Shown one piece after another: positions 34,458 to 42,088 of a stretch of DNA of 64,000 nt. Every line of letters begins with the position of its first letter. Position 1 is the first letter of the stretch. The position numbers and the translations under genes were made by a program. The stretch is taken from positions 124,001-188,000 of the forward strand of contig NZ_JABFBC010000002.1 of assembly GCF_013093415.1 (NCBI RefSeq), in the 5' to 3' direction. The notes beneath the pieces were generated by a model, which saw nothing but the letters and a program-made list of their open reading frames with translations, searched no databases and had not been told where the DNA came from. This DNA is from Halovulum dunhuangense (GTDB lineage: Bacteria; Pseudomonadota; Alphaproteobacteria; Rhodobacterales; Rhodobacteraceae).

Positions 34458-34722
34458 AAAGACCCGTTTTAATTTTAAGCTTTTGATTTTAAATGATTTA
34501 ACTTGGTCAAATTGGGGTGTGCGAAAAACTGTTCGATGGAGGAGCGCTGCGCAGGCGGGAAAATAATTTCCCCGACACAGTAAACCAGAACACTGTTAAA
34601 ATATAGTTTTTTTGAATTCTTGTGTTGAAACATCAGTACTACATTACCTTGTAGAACTCTGCTCGACACTTCGCACAGTCGGGGCGCCACAGTCGCCCAG
34701 CGCCCCAACTGTAGCTTATGGC
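34458..34722. other. AT-rich gene-free stretch next to att1
   Basis: AT-rich, with runs of T and A around 34600-34620. A 77-codon open frame on the minus strand (34475-34708) has no ribosome site or recognisable family, and I do not support it as a gene. Confidence 0.4.
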
Positions 34723-34986
34723 CTAGACCTCTTCTTCCTCAACGCCAGCAAAGGCCGTGAAAGATGCGAACATAGCCGGTGGGCCAACGTACTGCTCGAA
34801 TAGCACGCCGTCGCGGACGGAGAGCGCCGCCTGAATATCTTGTAGCGTAGCGAACTCGTACTCTCCATCTTCATCTTTTCGGGAAATCTCGATGAGATCT
34901 TCATCGCGCTCGATTTCAAAGCCTTTGGCACGCAGCTGCGCTTCGGCCCGATCCGACAGATGTAGCCACCCTTCACTATGGCCCAT
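34723..34986 (-). CDS. Hypothetical acidic protein
   Basis: Unrecognised 87-residue acidic protein, MGHSEGWLHLSDRAEAQLRA at the start and ending GVEEEEV. It has a regular pattern of charged residues (KGFEIERDEDLIEISRKDED), which looks protein-like. No ribosome site is clear at ATG 34986; an upstream in-frame start at 35163 overlaps the plus-strand gene and is less likely. It lies between att1 and att2 in a decayed element. Confidence 0.4.
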   Translation of the reverse strand: MGHSEGWLHLSDRAEAQLRAKGFEIERDEDLIEISRKDEDGEYEFATLQDIQAALSVRDGVLFEQYVGPPAMFASFTAFAGVEEEEV

Positions 34987-35008
34987 GAAAAGCGTGTGAA
35001 CGCACGGC

Positions 35009-35245
35009 GTGGCCTCGCCTCCATCCCGGAGTGTGCCTTCTGGGTTCCGCGTCTCTCCGGAGAGGCTCGACTGGCTCAGGCAGCATAAGCCGAGGGGAGC
35101 CACAATTGCGGCCTTTCTCGACGCCATCATTGATAACCATGCACGAAGAACATCAGACACCACAGATCAAGCGGCCGACTTTCAACCTCGACCGCTTCCA
35201 GAAGCCGACCAGTCGCGCCAGGAACGGCAAGGAGGCGCTGATTGA
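35009..35245 (+). CDS. Short RHH-like protein, possibly truncated
   Basis: Unrecognised 78-residue product. The segment RVSPERLDWLRQHKPRGATI then AAFLDAIIDNHARR looks like a small helical DNA-binding protein of the type that follows parA on plasmids and integrative elements. The N-terminus is poor and no ParA gene precedes it, so the upstream part of this operon may have been lost. Its last third overlaps the next gene in another frame. Confidence 0.4.
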   Translation: MASPPSRSVPSGFRVSPERLDWLRQHKPRGATIAAFLDAIIDNHARRTSDTTDQAADFQPRPLPEADQSRQERQGGAD

Positions 35246-35441
35246 GGAGATTGTGTCTCACTGCCGATGTAGGAGCGAGAAAGAGCGCACAGCTTTGGCG
35301 AAACGCATCGCTATCGCAACCAACACGTTTGGCTGGAACGAGACCGACTTGCACGCGCTCCTTGCGAAGCACCGCGACCCGAAGGTTAGGAACTATGGGG
35401 CGCTGGTGAATTGGTCTATACGGATAAAGAGCTCTACATAG
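35139..35441 (+). CDS. Hypothetical protein of a mobile element
   Basis: Unrecognised 100-residue basic protein from ATG 35139: PTFNLDRFQKPTSRARNGKE, then LIEEIVSHCRCRSEKERTAL, AKRIAIATNTFGWNETDLHA and LLAKHRDPKVRNYGALVNWS. The regular helical pattern and the KVRNYGALVNWSI ending suggest a real gene, perhaps linked to plasmid-type replication or partition. It overlaps the preceding short gene and is 13 bases from the membrane-protein gene downstream. Confidence 0.5.
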   Translation: MHEEHQTPQIKRPTFNLDRFQKPTSRARNGKEALIEEIVSHCRCRSEKERTALAKRIAIATNTFGWNETDLHALLAKHRDPKVRNYGALVNWSIRIKSST

Positions 35442-35453
35442 ACGGAGGCATAA

Positions 35454-35906
35454 ATGGACGACAAAGACTTTGAAATAGCCAAATCTATGAACGAAAAATT
35501 AGTAGAGACGTCCAACGGTCTATTGAAGAGTATGCTACTCGTTCACTGTGGTGCACTTGTTGTGATGATTGGGTTCATTAGTAGCATCATCACATCGGGT
35601 CAGCTTGAGCTAAGCGGGGCACTAGAAAGCCTGACCCATCCACTGATCTGGTTCTGTATGGGAATCCTCGTCACCCTCGGATCGATGGGACTAGCGTACC
35701 TTACCAATTTCGCTCTGGTCGGTGACCTATTCAGCAGGGGAGCAGGATTAGATAAGCACTCCGGCCGTTGGCACACGATGTACCTCGTAATGTACATCAG
35801 CGCTCTGATTGGAAGTTGCGCGTCTTTGGGAATCTTTCTGGGCGGCGTGCTCGACGTAAGAAGCTCGATCTTAGCCCTGGCTGCGTTTCAACACAGCGCT
35901 CCTTGA
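35454..35906 (+). CDS. Small membrane protein at the element end
   Basis: Unrecognised 150-residue protein with three or four hydrophobic helices (MLLVHCGALVVMIGFISSII; LIWFCMGILVTLGSMGLAYL; MYLVMYISALIGSCASLGIF). The N-terminus is a charged amphipathic helix (MDDKDFEIAKSMNEKLVETS). A GACGGAGG ribosome site precedes ATG 35454. It ends 66 bases before att2. A partial duplicate of its C-terminus lies beside att1, so it is the boundary gene of at least two elements. Confidence 0.7.
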   Translation: MDDKDFEIAKSMNEKLVETSNGLLKSMLLVHCGALVVMIGFISSIITSGQLELSGALESLTHPLIWFCMGILVTLGSMGLAYLTNFALVGDLFSRGAGLDKHSGRWHTMYLVMYISALIGSCASLGIFLGGVLDVRSSILALAAFQHSAP

Positions 35907-35972
35907 AAGCATTCTGAGAGACAAGAACGAGACAACGCCCCAAGCGCCGACGAGGTAACATATTGAAAATAA

Positions 35973-36018
35973 TGGTGCCAGGGGGCGGATTTGAACCACC
36001 GACACGCGGATTTTCAAT
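35973..36018 (-). repeat. att2: partial copy of tRNA-Phe 3' half
   Basis: 46 bases matching tRNA-Phe from the CCA end to the anticodon loop with one mismatch (GCCA for GCCC). The right flank (36011-36170) resembles the right flank of att3, including TCTAGCAGTCACATGA. Confidence 0.9.
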
Positions 36019-36234
36019 TGGACTCGCGATCCGCGCAGGATGTCTCAAAGACGCTCTAGCAGTCACATGAGCGATTGAAAACCTTGATGTTTGAGCTTGG
36101 CAGATCGTCTCGGTCCGCCTCGCGCCGGAACATTGAAGCACGCTGCTCCTGCTACCCCAACTATACCCGAGGAAGCCGAAGACCACACGGGTATCTCGAT
36201 TCAGCGTTGGCTGATCCAAAACCCTCCAAACCCT

Positions 36235-36255
36235 CTAGGGTTATCCCTGACGCGC
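36235..36255 (+). promoter_or_regulatory. Shared TAGGGTTATCCCTGAC site, copy 1
   Basis: Upstream of the integrase remnant. The site TAGGGTTATCCCTGAC contains the inverted pair AGGG-TTAT-CCCT and recurs at 39585 and 45888. It may be an operator or a recombination-protein site. Confidence 0.5.
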
Positions 36256-36281
36256 CTCATCCGCCCGTATTATCATGGGCT

Positions 36282-36333
36282 TATGAAACGCAAGCTCACC
36301 ACCAAGTTCATCGAAGGTCAAGGGCAGCAGTAG
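36282..36333 (+). pseudogene. Integrase remnant (first 13 codons)
   Basis: MKRKLTTKFIEGQ followed at once by a stop (GQQ-TAG). The 86 bases from 36235 to 36320 differ from the start and promoter of the intact integrase (39585-39670) at only two positions. The remainder of this integrase has been deleted; similarity ends abruptly just before a long hairpin at 36341. Confidence 0.85.
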
Positions 36334-36340
36334 CGCGCAG

Positions 36341-36386
36341 CCTTGCCACAGGGGGCCGGTATGCATGGCGGCCTCCTGTGGCAAGG
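36341..36386. terminator. Long hairpin at the integrase-remnant breakpoint
   Basis: Perfect 12-bp outer stem CCTTGCCACAGG / CCTGTGGCAAGG (36341-36352, 36375-36386) with further inner pairing (GGCCG/CGGCC). No T-tract follows on the plus strand; on the minus strand it is also T-poor. It could be a terminator or an insertion-related structure. Confidence 0.45.
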
Positions 36387-36801
36387 TTACGAACTAGAGA
36401 GCAATTTTTATATTCTGCTACCCCTTGAATAAGGGCCTTCTCGGACTATATCTCCAAAGCGGACATATTCCGTCCGCTTCCCAACCTTGTTTGATTGTAT
36501 GAACGATCGCCGCATTATCTGCGGCGTTTTGCGTTGGGTCTTCATAAATATTCTCAAGAAAGAAAGGAGGGACGCGATTTGTGTATACGGATTATTTTTA
36601 ATCAGCAGCTGATCATTGAGCTGCGTATTTCAAAAACATTGATCAAGCTGCTATTGCTGCTCATTCTCTAAGCTGAATTCGGTCAGAGCCAGATTTCCCT
36701 GGCTCTGGCCACTCACGCGTCGAGGGAGACCCAAACGCTAGACAGACGGCAAACCAGCGACGTAGGCTACCTGGGTGTAATTGCAGACAAACAGGTAGAC
36801 G
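36387..36801. other. Gene-free stretch with two hairpins
   Basis: Holds a hairpin AAGCGGAC/GTCCGCTT (36457-36479) and a terminator-like CGCCGC/GCGGCG stem followed by TTTT (36508-36530). No coding region is supported. The region probably carries the 5' sequence of the secreted-protein gene at 36802. Confidence 0.5.
36508..36530 (+). terminator. Short intrinsic terminator-like hairpin
   Basis: CGCCGC-ATTATCT-GCGGCG followed by TTTT. No gene directly upstream survives, in line with loss of the adjoining element genes. Confidence 0.5.
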
Positions 36802-37563
36802 ATGCGATATTTTCAGGTCTTGGCGCTGCTTGCGTCAAGCGTGGCGGTCTCAACCATCGCCAATGCACAGATGGCTCCCCTCTCTGGCTCCACCTATAAC
36901 TTTGATCGCAACGAGAGCGTTGGTTTTCAATGTGTCTCAAAGGACGCTGACACTATCACCTGTTATTTTAGTAAGCGTTGGGTTGAGCCGCAGCTATCAA
37001 ATGAGGACGCTGAAGCCGAGCGATCTGACCTTCTTGATCAATACTCTGATCCTTCGGAATTGGCTATACGATCACAGGCTGTGTGCAACGAGGTTGCATT
37101 CATCGAAAGCGCAGCTAACAACATCAATACTGAAAAGTTTGAGGCGTTGCACGAAGATGATGCTGAGAGAATACTCAGCGCGTATCGCAACTTCTGCAAT
37201 GAACCAACCCAGAACGCGTTTGCGGCAGTTATAGACGCAAGTCTGGGCATTGAACAACGCACTTGCCGGATGCAGGTTGGCGTATGGGATCGAGAGTTTA
37301 AGAAAGTTGACGAGAAAACCTGGGTGCATTCCAGCTACGCAGTTACAACTACAAACAGCTGCAATATGATTAAGGTTGAACGACTTGAAACAGATATCGG
37401 TGGAATGCTTTGGAGTTATGTGGAGCGGGTAATTCCTGCAAACCCCAACTCCACCACTGAAAATGGACAGCTTTGCTCTCAGACCCATCCTGACAGTGAG
37501 ACTATATACACTTGGGACGGAAACCGCCTGCCGATCAATTGCGATTATGTAGAGTTCTTCTAA
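36802..37563 (+). CDS. Secreted hypothetical protein
   Basis: Unrecognised 253-residue protein with signal peptide MRYFQVLALLASSVAVSTIA (cleavage likely after NA, ANAQ). Ten or so cysteines in the mature part (QCVSKDADTITCYFSK, RNFCNEP, RTCRMQVG, SCNMIK, LCSQTH, INCDY) point to a disulfide-rich periplasmic or outer-membrane protein. Base composition is clearly lower in GC than the chromosome. A terminator lies about 100 bases downstream. It sits between att2 and att3 as cargo of a decayed element. Confidence 0.75.
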   Translation: MRYFQVLALLASSVAVSTIANAQMAPLSGSTYNFDRNESVGFQCVSKDADTITCYFSKRWVEPQLSNEDAEAERSDLLDQYSDPSELAIRSQAVCNEVAFIESAANNINTEKFEALHEDDAERILSAYRNFCNEPTQNAFAAVIDASLGIEQRTCRMQVGVWDREFKKVDEKTWVHSSYAVTTTNSCNMIKVERLETDIGGMLWSYVERVIPANPNSTTENGQLCSQTHPDSETIYTWDGNRLPINCDYVEFF

Positions 37564-37869
37564 GGCAAGCCGCATGTTTTATTTGAATTTTTTTTGACAA
37601 ATACATATTTTATATTATATTTACACTAGCTGCATTGTTAGCCACCCATCACATCAACGCAATAAACGCTGCACTAAGCAGCGTGTTTTTTGGTGGGCGA
37701 TTGAGGATAAACAATTGAAGGTAAAGCTAACAGTAAAGAAAGCACTTACATACGCATTGAAATATGCTTTTACGCGTTTTTGCTGCTGATAATAGCTAAG
37801 ATGCTTTTAGGGGCATAAACGAAAAGATGGCGGCGCCGCTTTGGCGGCACTGCACTGCTTGGTGCTATA
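37564..37869. other. AT-rich gene-free stretch with terminator
   Basis: Very AT-rich (runs near 37585-37625) and then the terminator at 37666-37691. Short frames here are not protein-like. Confidence 0.5.
37666..37691 (+). terminator. Intrinsic terminator of the secreted-protein gene
   Basis: ACGCTGC / GCAGCGT stem (37666-37672, 37678-37684), five-base loop, then G and six T. Confidence 0.85.
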
Positions 37870-37902
37870 ATGAGCGCATTACTATATATGCATCTATTTC
37901 CC

Positions 37903-38079
37903 ATGCCAGTTTTTTACAAAGTCAACGCATTTTCAAAAGCGATGGGCGACAAGGATCACGAGTTCGGCGTGGATCAGCTCGCCATTGCTCTCACCAACAC
38001 CGCTCCAGCGGCAGCCGCAGCGGTGATCGGCGACATCACCGAGATCGACTTACACCTTTTGCTCACCTCGAAACGTACC
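37903..38079 (+). pseudogene. Fragment of a phage structural-type protein
   Basis: The frame PVFYKVNAFSKAMGDKDHEF then GVDQLAIALTNTAPAAAAAV and IGDITEIDL resembles the N-terminus of a tailed-phage structural protein with the recurring pattern D-x-L-K-V-A-L-T-N-T-A-P. The typical glycine-rich continuation is absent and the frame drifts into low-quality sequence up to 38307. It is a broken phage gene brought in with an older element. The likeness is from memory of the motif. Confidence 0.5.
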
Positions 38080-38290
38080 TATGATGACCTGCACAGCATT
38101 GCAGGAGGATGGATAGAGAACAGGCTAAATATAAAACGGGTACGTTTTTGGCGCAAGTCAAGAAGTGCATGTTTTCATGACCAGCTTGGCAATTACTACT
38201 CCTATACTACATCCATCTCACACCGAATTCGTGTGTTGGCGTTGTCCGCCGAAAACAAAGATGGAAGGCAAAGTTCGAAAACACATACAG

Positions 38291-39091
38291 CTAACTATCC
38301 GTTTTAATTTTTCCTTCGCGGCCCCTATATGCTTTTCGGCGCTCGACAAACGCGATGTCGCCCTCGCTGCGAACATTGATCAGGGCAGAGCGAACCCAAA
38401 TGCGCTTTCCACTGGCGAGCATTCGCTCATGAGCACGTCTCAAATGGGGTATCGGACTGGCATGCGTTCCACCGTGGTCGCTACTGAGTGGCGTAGATCG
38501 AAGGGCGGTGATGTACTCAGCGGCATCAACTTCATAACGAGCGGGTATAGGGGGCTTGCCCTGCCTCTTACGCCTAGCGTTTATCACCGAAGGCGCACTC
38601 TTGAAGTCGATGCTACATCCACGAGTGTTCAGTATCGCAATAGCGAGCGGGTACAGCGACGATGCGACACGATCCGTCACGTCTGACTGCCATTTGCTCG
38701 CCCCCAAGAGCTTTATGTTTGTGCCGTTGGCAGTGTGCTCAAATAGAAAGTCGTTCATCCGTCGGAGACCTCTTGGCATCACAAAGAAGTCCCTAACAAA
38801 CACCGTTCCATCGTCTTGCGGCCAAACGGCCCCAAGCAGCGTCATGGGTACTGCGATCCCGTCTTGTTTGAAGGTCGAAAGGTCGAAGAGGAACGCCCAT
38901 GGATGAGTGTCGAAGGGTTGGCCAACATGATCCTTCAGCCCCTCCACCACGTTATTCACGCGACCATGAAGATCATCGTCGTTTTCGAACTGGCCGAGAG
39001 CGAAGATACGGCCTTCGTCAATCACGCCCTGCGGGATCGCGCCTTGTCTGGAAAGACTGGAAAGATTTTCAAGAACACGCTGTAGATTCAT
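38291..39091 (-). CDS. Conserved phage/mobile-element hypothetical protein
   Basis: A 266-residue protein. The C-terminal half carries AIAILNTRGCSIDFKSAPSV, INARRKRQGKPPIPARYEVD, then HASPIPHLRRAHERMLASGK and RIWVRSALINV, a pattern I know from uncharacterised prophage and plasmid proteins with an H-x-R-R-x-H motif. The N-terminal half is alpha-beta without recognisable motifs. Start ATG 39091 (MNLQRVLENLSS) lacks a clear ribosome site. It is the last gene before att3 and may be intact. Function unknown. Confidence 0.6.
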   Translation of the reverse strand: MNLQRVLENLSSLSRQGAIPQGVIDEGRIFALGQFENDDDLHGRVNNVVEGLKDHVGQPFDTHPWAFLFDLSTFKQDGIAVPMTLLGAVWPQDDGTVFVRDFFVMPRGLRRMNDFLFEHTANGTNIKLLGASKWQSDVTDRVASSLYPLAIAILNTRGCSIDFKSAPSVINARRKRQGKPPIPARYEVDAAEYITALRSTPLSSDHGGTHASPIPHLRRAHERMLASGKRIWVRSALINVRSEGDIAFVERRKAYRGREGKIKTDS

Positions 39092-39331
39092 GTGACTTTT
39101 GTAGATTTGGTGCGGTGTTGAAGGATAGGGCGGAGATAAACTGGACACTCGAAAACGCGCTGGTCACAGGCGCCTAGAAACACTGCTGGGCGAGCTCTGT
39201 GTTCAAGCTACTGTGTTCTACGTGCTGTGGCCAACACATCGATTCCAAACAATGGGTTCAACACAGCTTTTCAGCCCGTTGAGCGCCCGTTCACCGCACG
39301 ATGGGTATATCTTTGTATTTGAAGTCAAATG

Positions 39332-39376
39332 TGGTGCCCGCGGCGATTTTGAACCACCGGCACGCGGTTCTTCAAT
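39332..39376 (-). repeat. att3: diverged copy of tRNA-Phe 3' half
   Basis: 45 bases matching the tRNA from CCA to the anticodon loop with several mismatches and one indel. It is the least conserved of the copies and the left end of the intact element. The integrase starts about 260 bases to the right. Confidence 0.85.
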
Positions 39377-39584
39377 TGGGCTCGCGACCCGTGCGTGATA
39401 TCTCAACACCCCTCTAGCAGTCACATGAACGCGTGAAAGCCCTGATCTTAGGGTTTTCGCAGTTCACCTAGCGCGAGGAAGAATTAAACACACCCCTCCT
39501 GCAACCCCCATGATACCAAACGGCGCTGATGACCACACAGTTGTCCCAATCCGGCGCACACCGCTCTAAAACACTATACTGCGT

Positions 39585-39605
39585 CTAGGGTTATCCCTGA
39601 CGCGC
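39585..39605 (+). promoter_or_regulatory. Shared TAGGGTTATCCCTGAC site, copy 2
   Basis: Lies 28-48 bases before the integrase ATG, at the same distance as copy 1 from the remnant ATG. A TATTATCAT stretch between site and ATG may be the -10 region. Confidence 0.5.
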
Positions 39606-39632
39606 CTCATCCGCCCATATTATCATGGGCTT

Positions 39633-40850
39633 ATGAAACGCAAGCTCACCACCAAGTTCATCGAAGGCCAGAGGCCCGACCCATTGAAGCGCCTCGATTT
39701 CCGTGACGAGTTGATGCCAGGTCTCGTTCTGCGCATCTGCACGTCCGGCACCAAAACGTTCTGCCTGCACAAGCGTATCAACGGGAAGATGCGGCGACTG
39801 ACCATTGGACGGTTCCCCGTCGTGTTGCTGGCCGATGCGCGTGAACGAGTGCGGCAGGTGCTCTACCAGATCGAGACGGGACGGTTCGAGGACCGCACGG
39901 GCGTCGAGGTCGAGGCTAAACCGACGCTCGGTGACGTGATCCCCGACTACATCGACAAACACGCCAAGGTTCACAACCGCGACTGGAAGAACAAGGCACG
40001 GCTGATTGCTAAGTTCACCACGCTGCACGGCAAGCGGGTCGACGAGATCAAGCGCGCCGATGTCGTGAAAGCCTGCGACGTGATCTACAAATCCGCGCCC
40101 GTCAGCGCGAACCGCGCGCTGGCTCACCTGAAGCATGTCATGAACTGGTGCGTCGAGCGTGGGATCATCGACGCGTCCCCTATCGCAGGGATGAAGCCCC
40201 TCACCAAGGAGCGGTCGCGCGAACGCGTGCTGACCGACGACGAGCTGGGCGCGCTGTGGACGGCTTGCGATGCCGAAGGCTATCCTTTCGGGGATTGCAT
40301 GAAGCTGCTGATCCTCAGCGGCCAGAGACGTGCCGAGGTCGCCGAGTTGCGGTGGTCCGAACTCGACCTCGATAGGCGCTTGTGGGTCCTCCCTTCGCAG
40401 CGTGCCAAGAACGGCAGGCAGCACACCGTCCCGATCACGGACGCGATGCTGGACGTCCTGCGCAGGGTGCCGAGGTTCCTCGGGTCGGACTACGTGTTCA
40501 CGACCACCGGCAAATCGCCCATCTCGGGGTTCGGTCGCCTGAAAGACCGGCTCGACAAGGCACTACCCGAAGGGACGGAACCGTGGATCATTCACGACCT
40601 GCGCCGCACGATGTCCACCAACATGGCGATGCTGGGCGTCCCGCAGCCCGTGACAGAGGCGCTGTTGAACCACAAGACGGGTGTGGTCTCGGGCGTGGCC
40701 GCTATCTACAATGTCTATTCATACGCGGACGAGAAGCGCGAGGCGCTTGCGCTTTGGAATAGGCATGTCGAAAAAGTCACCAGATCAGCCGTACTATCTG
40801 AAATACCGCGACTTGGGTTGGTTAGATCGACCACTACCACAAGCGCCTGA
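39633..40850 (+). CDS. Tyrosine-type site-specific integrase
   Basis: A 405-residue integrase of the P4/DUF4102 type that inserts the element into tRNA-Phe. The N-terminal arm-binding domain (KLTTKFIEGQ, LVLRICTSGTKTFCLHKRIN, RRLTIGRFPVVLLADARE) is followed by a SAM-like core-binding domain. The catalytic domain has LILSGQRRAEVAELRW (Arg, about 231), HDLRRTMSTNM (His 320, Arg 323) and the nucleophile in AIYNVYSYADEKREAL (Tyr about 358). It is directly beside att3, as expected. Its 3' end overlaps the next gene by 86 bases. Confidence 0.94.
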   Translation: MKRKLTTKFIEGQRPDPLKRLDFRDELMPGLVLRICTSGTKTFCLHKRINGKMRRLTIGRFPVVLLADARERVRQVLYQIETGRFEDRTGVEVEAKPTLGDVIPDYIDKHAKVHNRDWKNKARLIAKFTTLHGKRVDEIKRADVVKACDVIYKSAPVSANRALAHLKHVMNWCVERGIIDASPIAGMKPLTKERSRERVLTDDELGALWTACDAEGYPFGDCMKLLILSGQRRAEVAELRWSELDLDRRLWVLPSQRAKNGRQHTVPITDAMLDVLRRVPRFLGSDYVFTTTGKSPISGFGRLKDRLDKALPEGTEPWIIHDLRRTMSTNMAMLGVPQPVTEALLNHKTGVVSGVAAIYNVYSYADEKREALALWNRHVEKVTRSAVLSEIPRLGLVRSTTTTSA

Positions 40851-41466
40851 GTTCTTCCCGCAAAAAGCAGTTGACCGGTTGTGTCGCATTGCTGGGGCGG
40901 ATGATGAAACCGACCGTACTCGCCTAGCTGATGAACTTCGCACCATCGCTGATGTCTTCTGGGTCGCGGCAATGTCCAGCCCTCTCGGCGCCCAAGGGGG
41001 GCCAGCGTCACAGACACCAGACGAAAGAAAGCGAAAGATCACGAGTTCAGTTCTGCGCCCTGCCGAGAAGTTGATCGAAGCACTTTCCGATGAGAACCTG
41101 ACACTACTCTCTGAATGGCCTGATGAACTGCCGTCAACCCCTCCGAATCGAGATACCCTCATTGATGAATTGATCAAAATCAGGAACCGCACCCGCGATC
41201 TTTTCGAGGTGTTGGATGATCGAAAACGAAAAGGCTCGGCGATTTCGCAAGAGTTCAAGATCGATTTGGCAAACGCGCTAGCAGAAGTGTTTGAACGATA
41301 TTTTCCAAACGCGCAGCCGTCACGCGGTGGCTATGATCGAACACAGAATCCAAGCAGCGAGTATCAGGCTTTTCTTACGACCTGTGCAAAGGAAGTATTC
41401 GGCGACGATTTCAAGTTTTCGGGGAACGTCTTGGACGAAGTCGCCAAGTTGCGCGGCAACCGATAA
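40765..41466 (+). CDS. Hypothetical element protein after the integrase
   Basis: Unrecognised 233-residue soluble protein, MSKKSPDQPYYLKYRDLGWL at the start, rich in charged helices (ARKITSSVLRPAEKLIEALS-like and DELIKIRNRTRDLFEVLDDR). It starts inside the 3' end of the integrase gene in another frame. Many integrase-linked elements carry a similar helical gene here; I cannot name the family. It is followed by a 117-base gap and the AlpA-like genes. Confidence 0.65.
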   Translation: MSKKSPDQPYYLKYRDLGWLDRPLPQAPEFFPQKAVDRLCRIAGADDETDRTRLADELRTIADVFWVAAMSSPLGAQGGPASQTPDERKRKITSSVLRPAEKLIEALSDENLTLLSEWPDELPSTPPNRDTLIDELIKIRNRTRDLFEVLDDRKRKGSAISQEFKIDLANALAEVFERYFPNAQPSRGGYDRTQNPSSEYQAFLTTCAKEVFGDDFKFSGNVLDEVAKLRGNR

Positions 41467-41583
41467 ACCTACGCACCGAACGCGCAGCCTTGGCTACACC
41501 TCTGATATCGCAGGATTTCAATCTATCATATGTTGTCCACACATGGGGCCGGCCTCTTTGTCAAACTGACGAAAGGGAAAACC

Positions 41584-41811
41584 ATGAAGGACGAAATACA
41601 CCTGCGAACCCTCGCTTCCCGCGCTGACCTCAAGCGCCTTGGTATCAACGTGAGCAACACGACCCTGCTACGCTGGGAGGCCCGTGGGCGCTTCCCTCGG
41701 CGTATCAGGATGGCCGGGACAAGCGTTGCGTGGTTCCTGTCCAAAATCGAGGAGTGGCTCTCTGAACGCGCCGCCGAGCGCGCCCGCACACATTATGCAG
41801 ACGCGGGGTGA
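41584..41811 (+). CDS. AlpA-family regulator/excisionase 1
   Basis: A 75-residue MerR-like winged-helix protein: LASRADLKRLGINVSNTTLL, RWEARGRFPRRIRMAGTSVA and WFLSKIEEWLSERAAER. AlpA proteins act as excisionases or transcription activators of integrase on P4-like elements. A GGGAAAACC ribosome region precedes ATG 41584. A second small protein of the same kind follows after seven bases. Confidence 0.88.
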   Translation: MKDEIHLRTLASRADLKRLGINVSNTTLLRWEARGRFPRRIRMAGTSVAWFLSKIEEWLSERAAERARTHYADAG

Positions 41812-41818
41812 ACCAGCC

Positions 41819-42025
41819 ATGAAGATCAACATGAAAAGGGGCTATTGCCCAAAATGCCTGGAAGACCTGGGCGTGCTGAACAGCCCGAAGCACCTTAGGG
41901 TGCTCGAAGCCCAAGGCAAATTTCCTCGCCGGATCGGACCTCTAATGTGGGACGCGGACGAGGTTGACGACTGGTTTGAGCAGATCACCGGCAGCCGGCC
42001 ACGAAGGCCCTCCAGCGACCACTGA
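41819..42025 (+). CDS. AlpA-like regulator/excisionase 2
   Basis: A 68-residue protein with the same winged-helix elements: LEDLGVLNSPKHLRVLEAQG, KFPRRIGPLMWDADEVDDWF. It shows K-F-P-R-R-I in the wing where the preceding protein has R-F-P-R-R-I, and a W-D-A-D-E-V-D-D-W terminal helix. It also has a C-P-K-C pair near residue 9. It is coupled to AlpA 1. Having two such genes is common on these elements. Confidence 0.75.
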   Translation: MKINMKRGYCPKCLEDLGVLNSPKHLRVLEAQGKFPRRIGPLMWDADEVDDWFEQITGSRPRRPSSDH

Positions 42026-42088
42026 CAACATCATCGGTGGGGCGACAAGCGCCCTGCCACCTTCCCAGACTCTCCGAAAGGACAGAAC

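Noticed and set aside
34475-34708. 77-codon frame on the minus strand in AT-rich DNA
   Set aside because: No ribosome site, no family pattern; chance frame in low-GC sequence.
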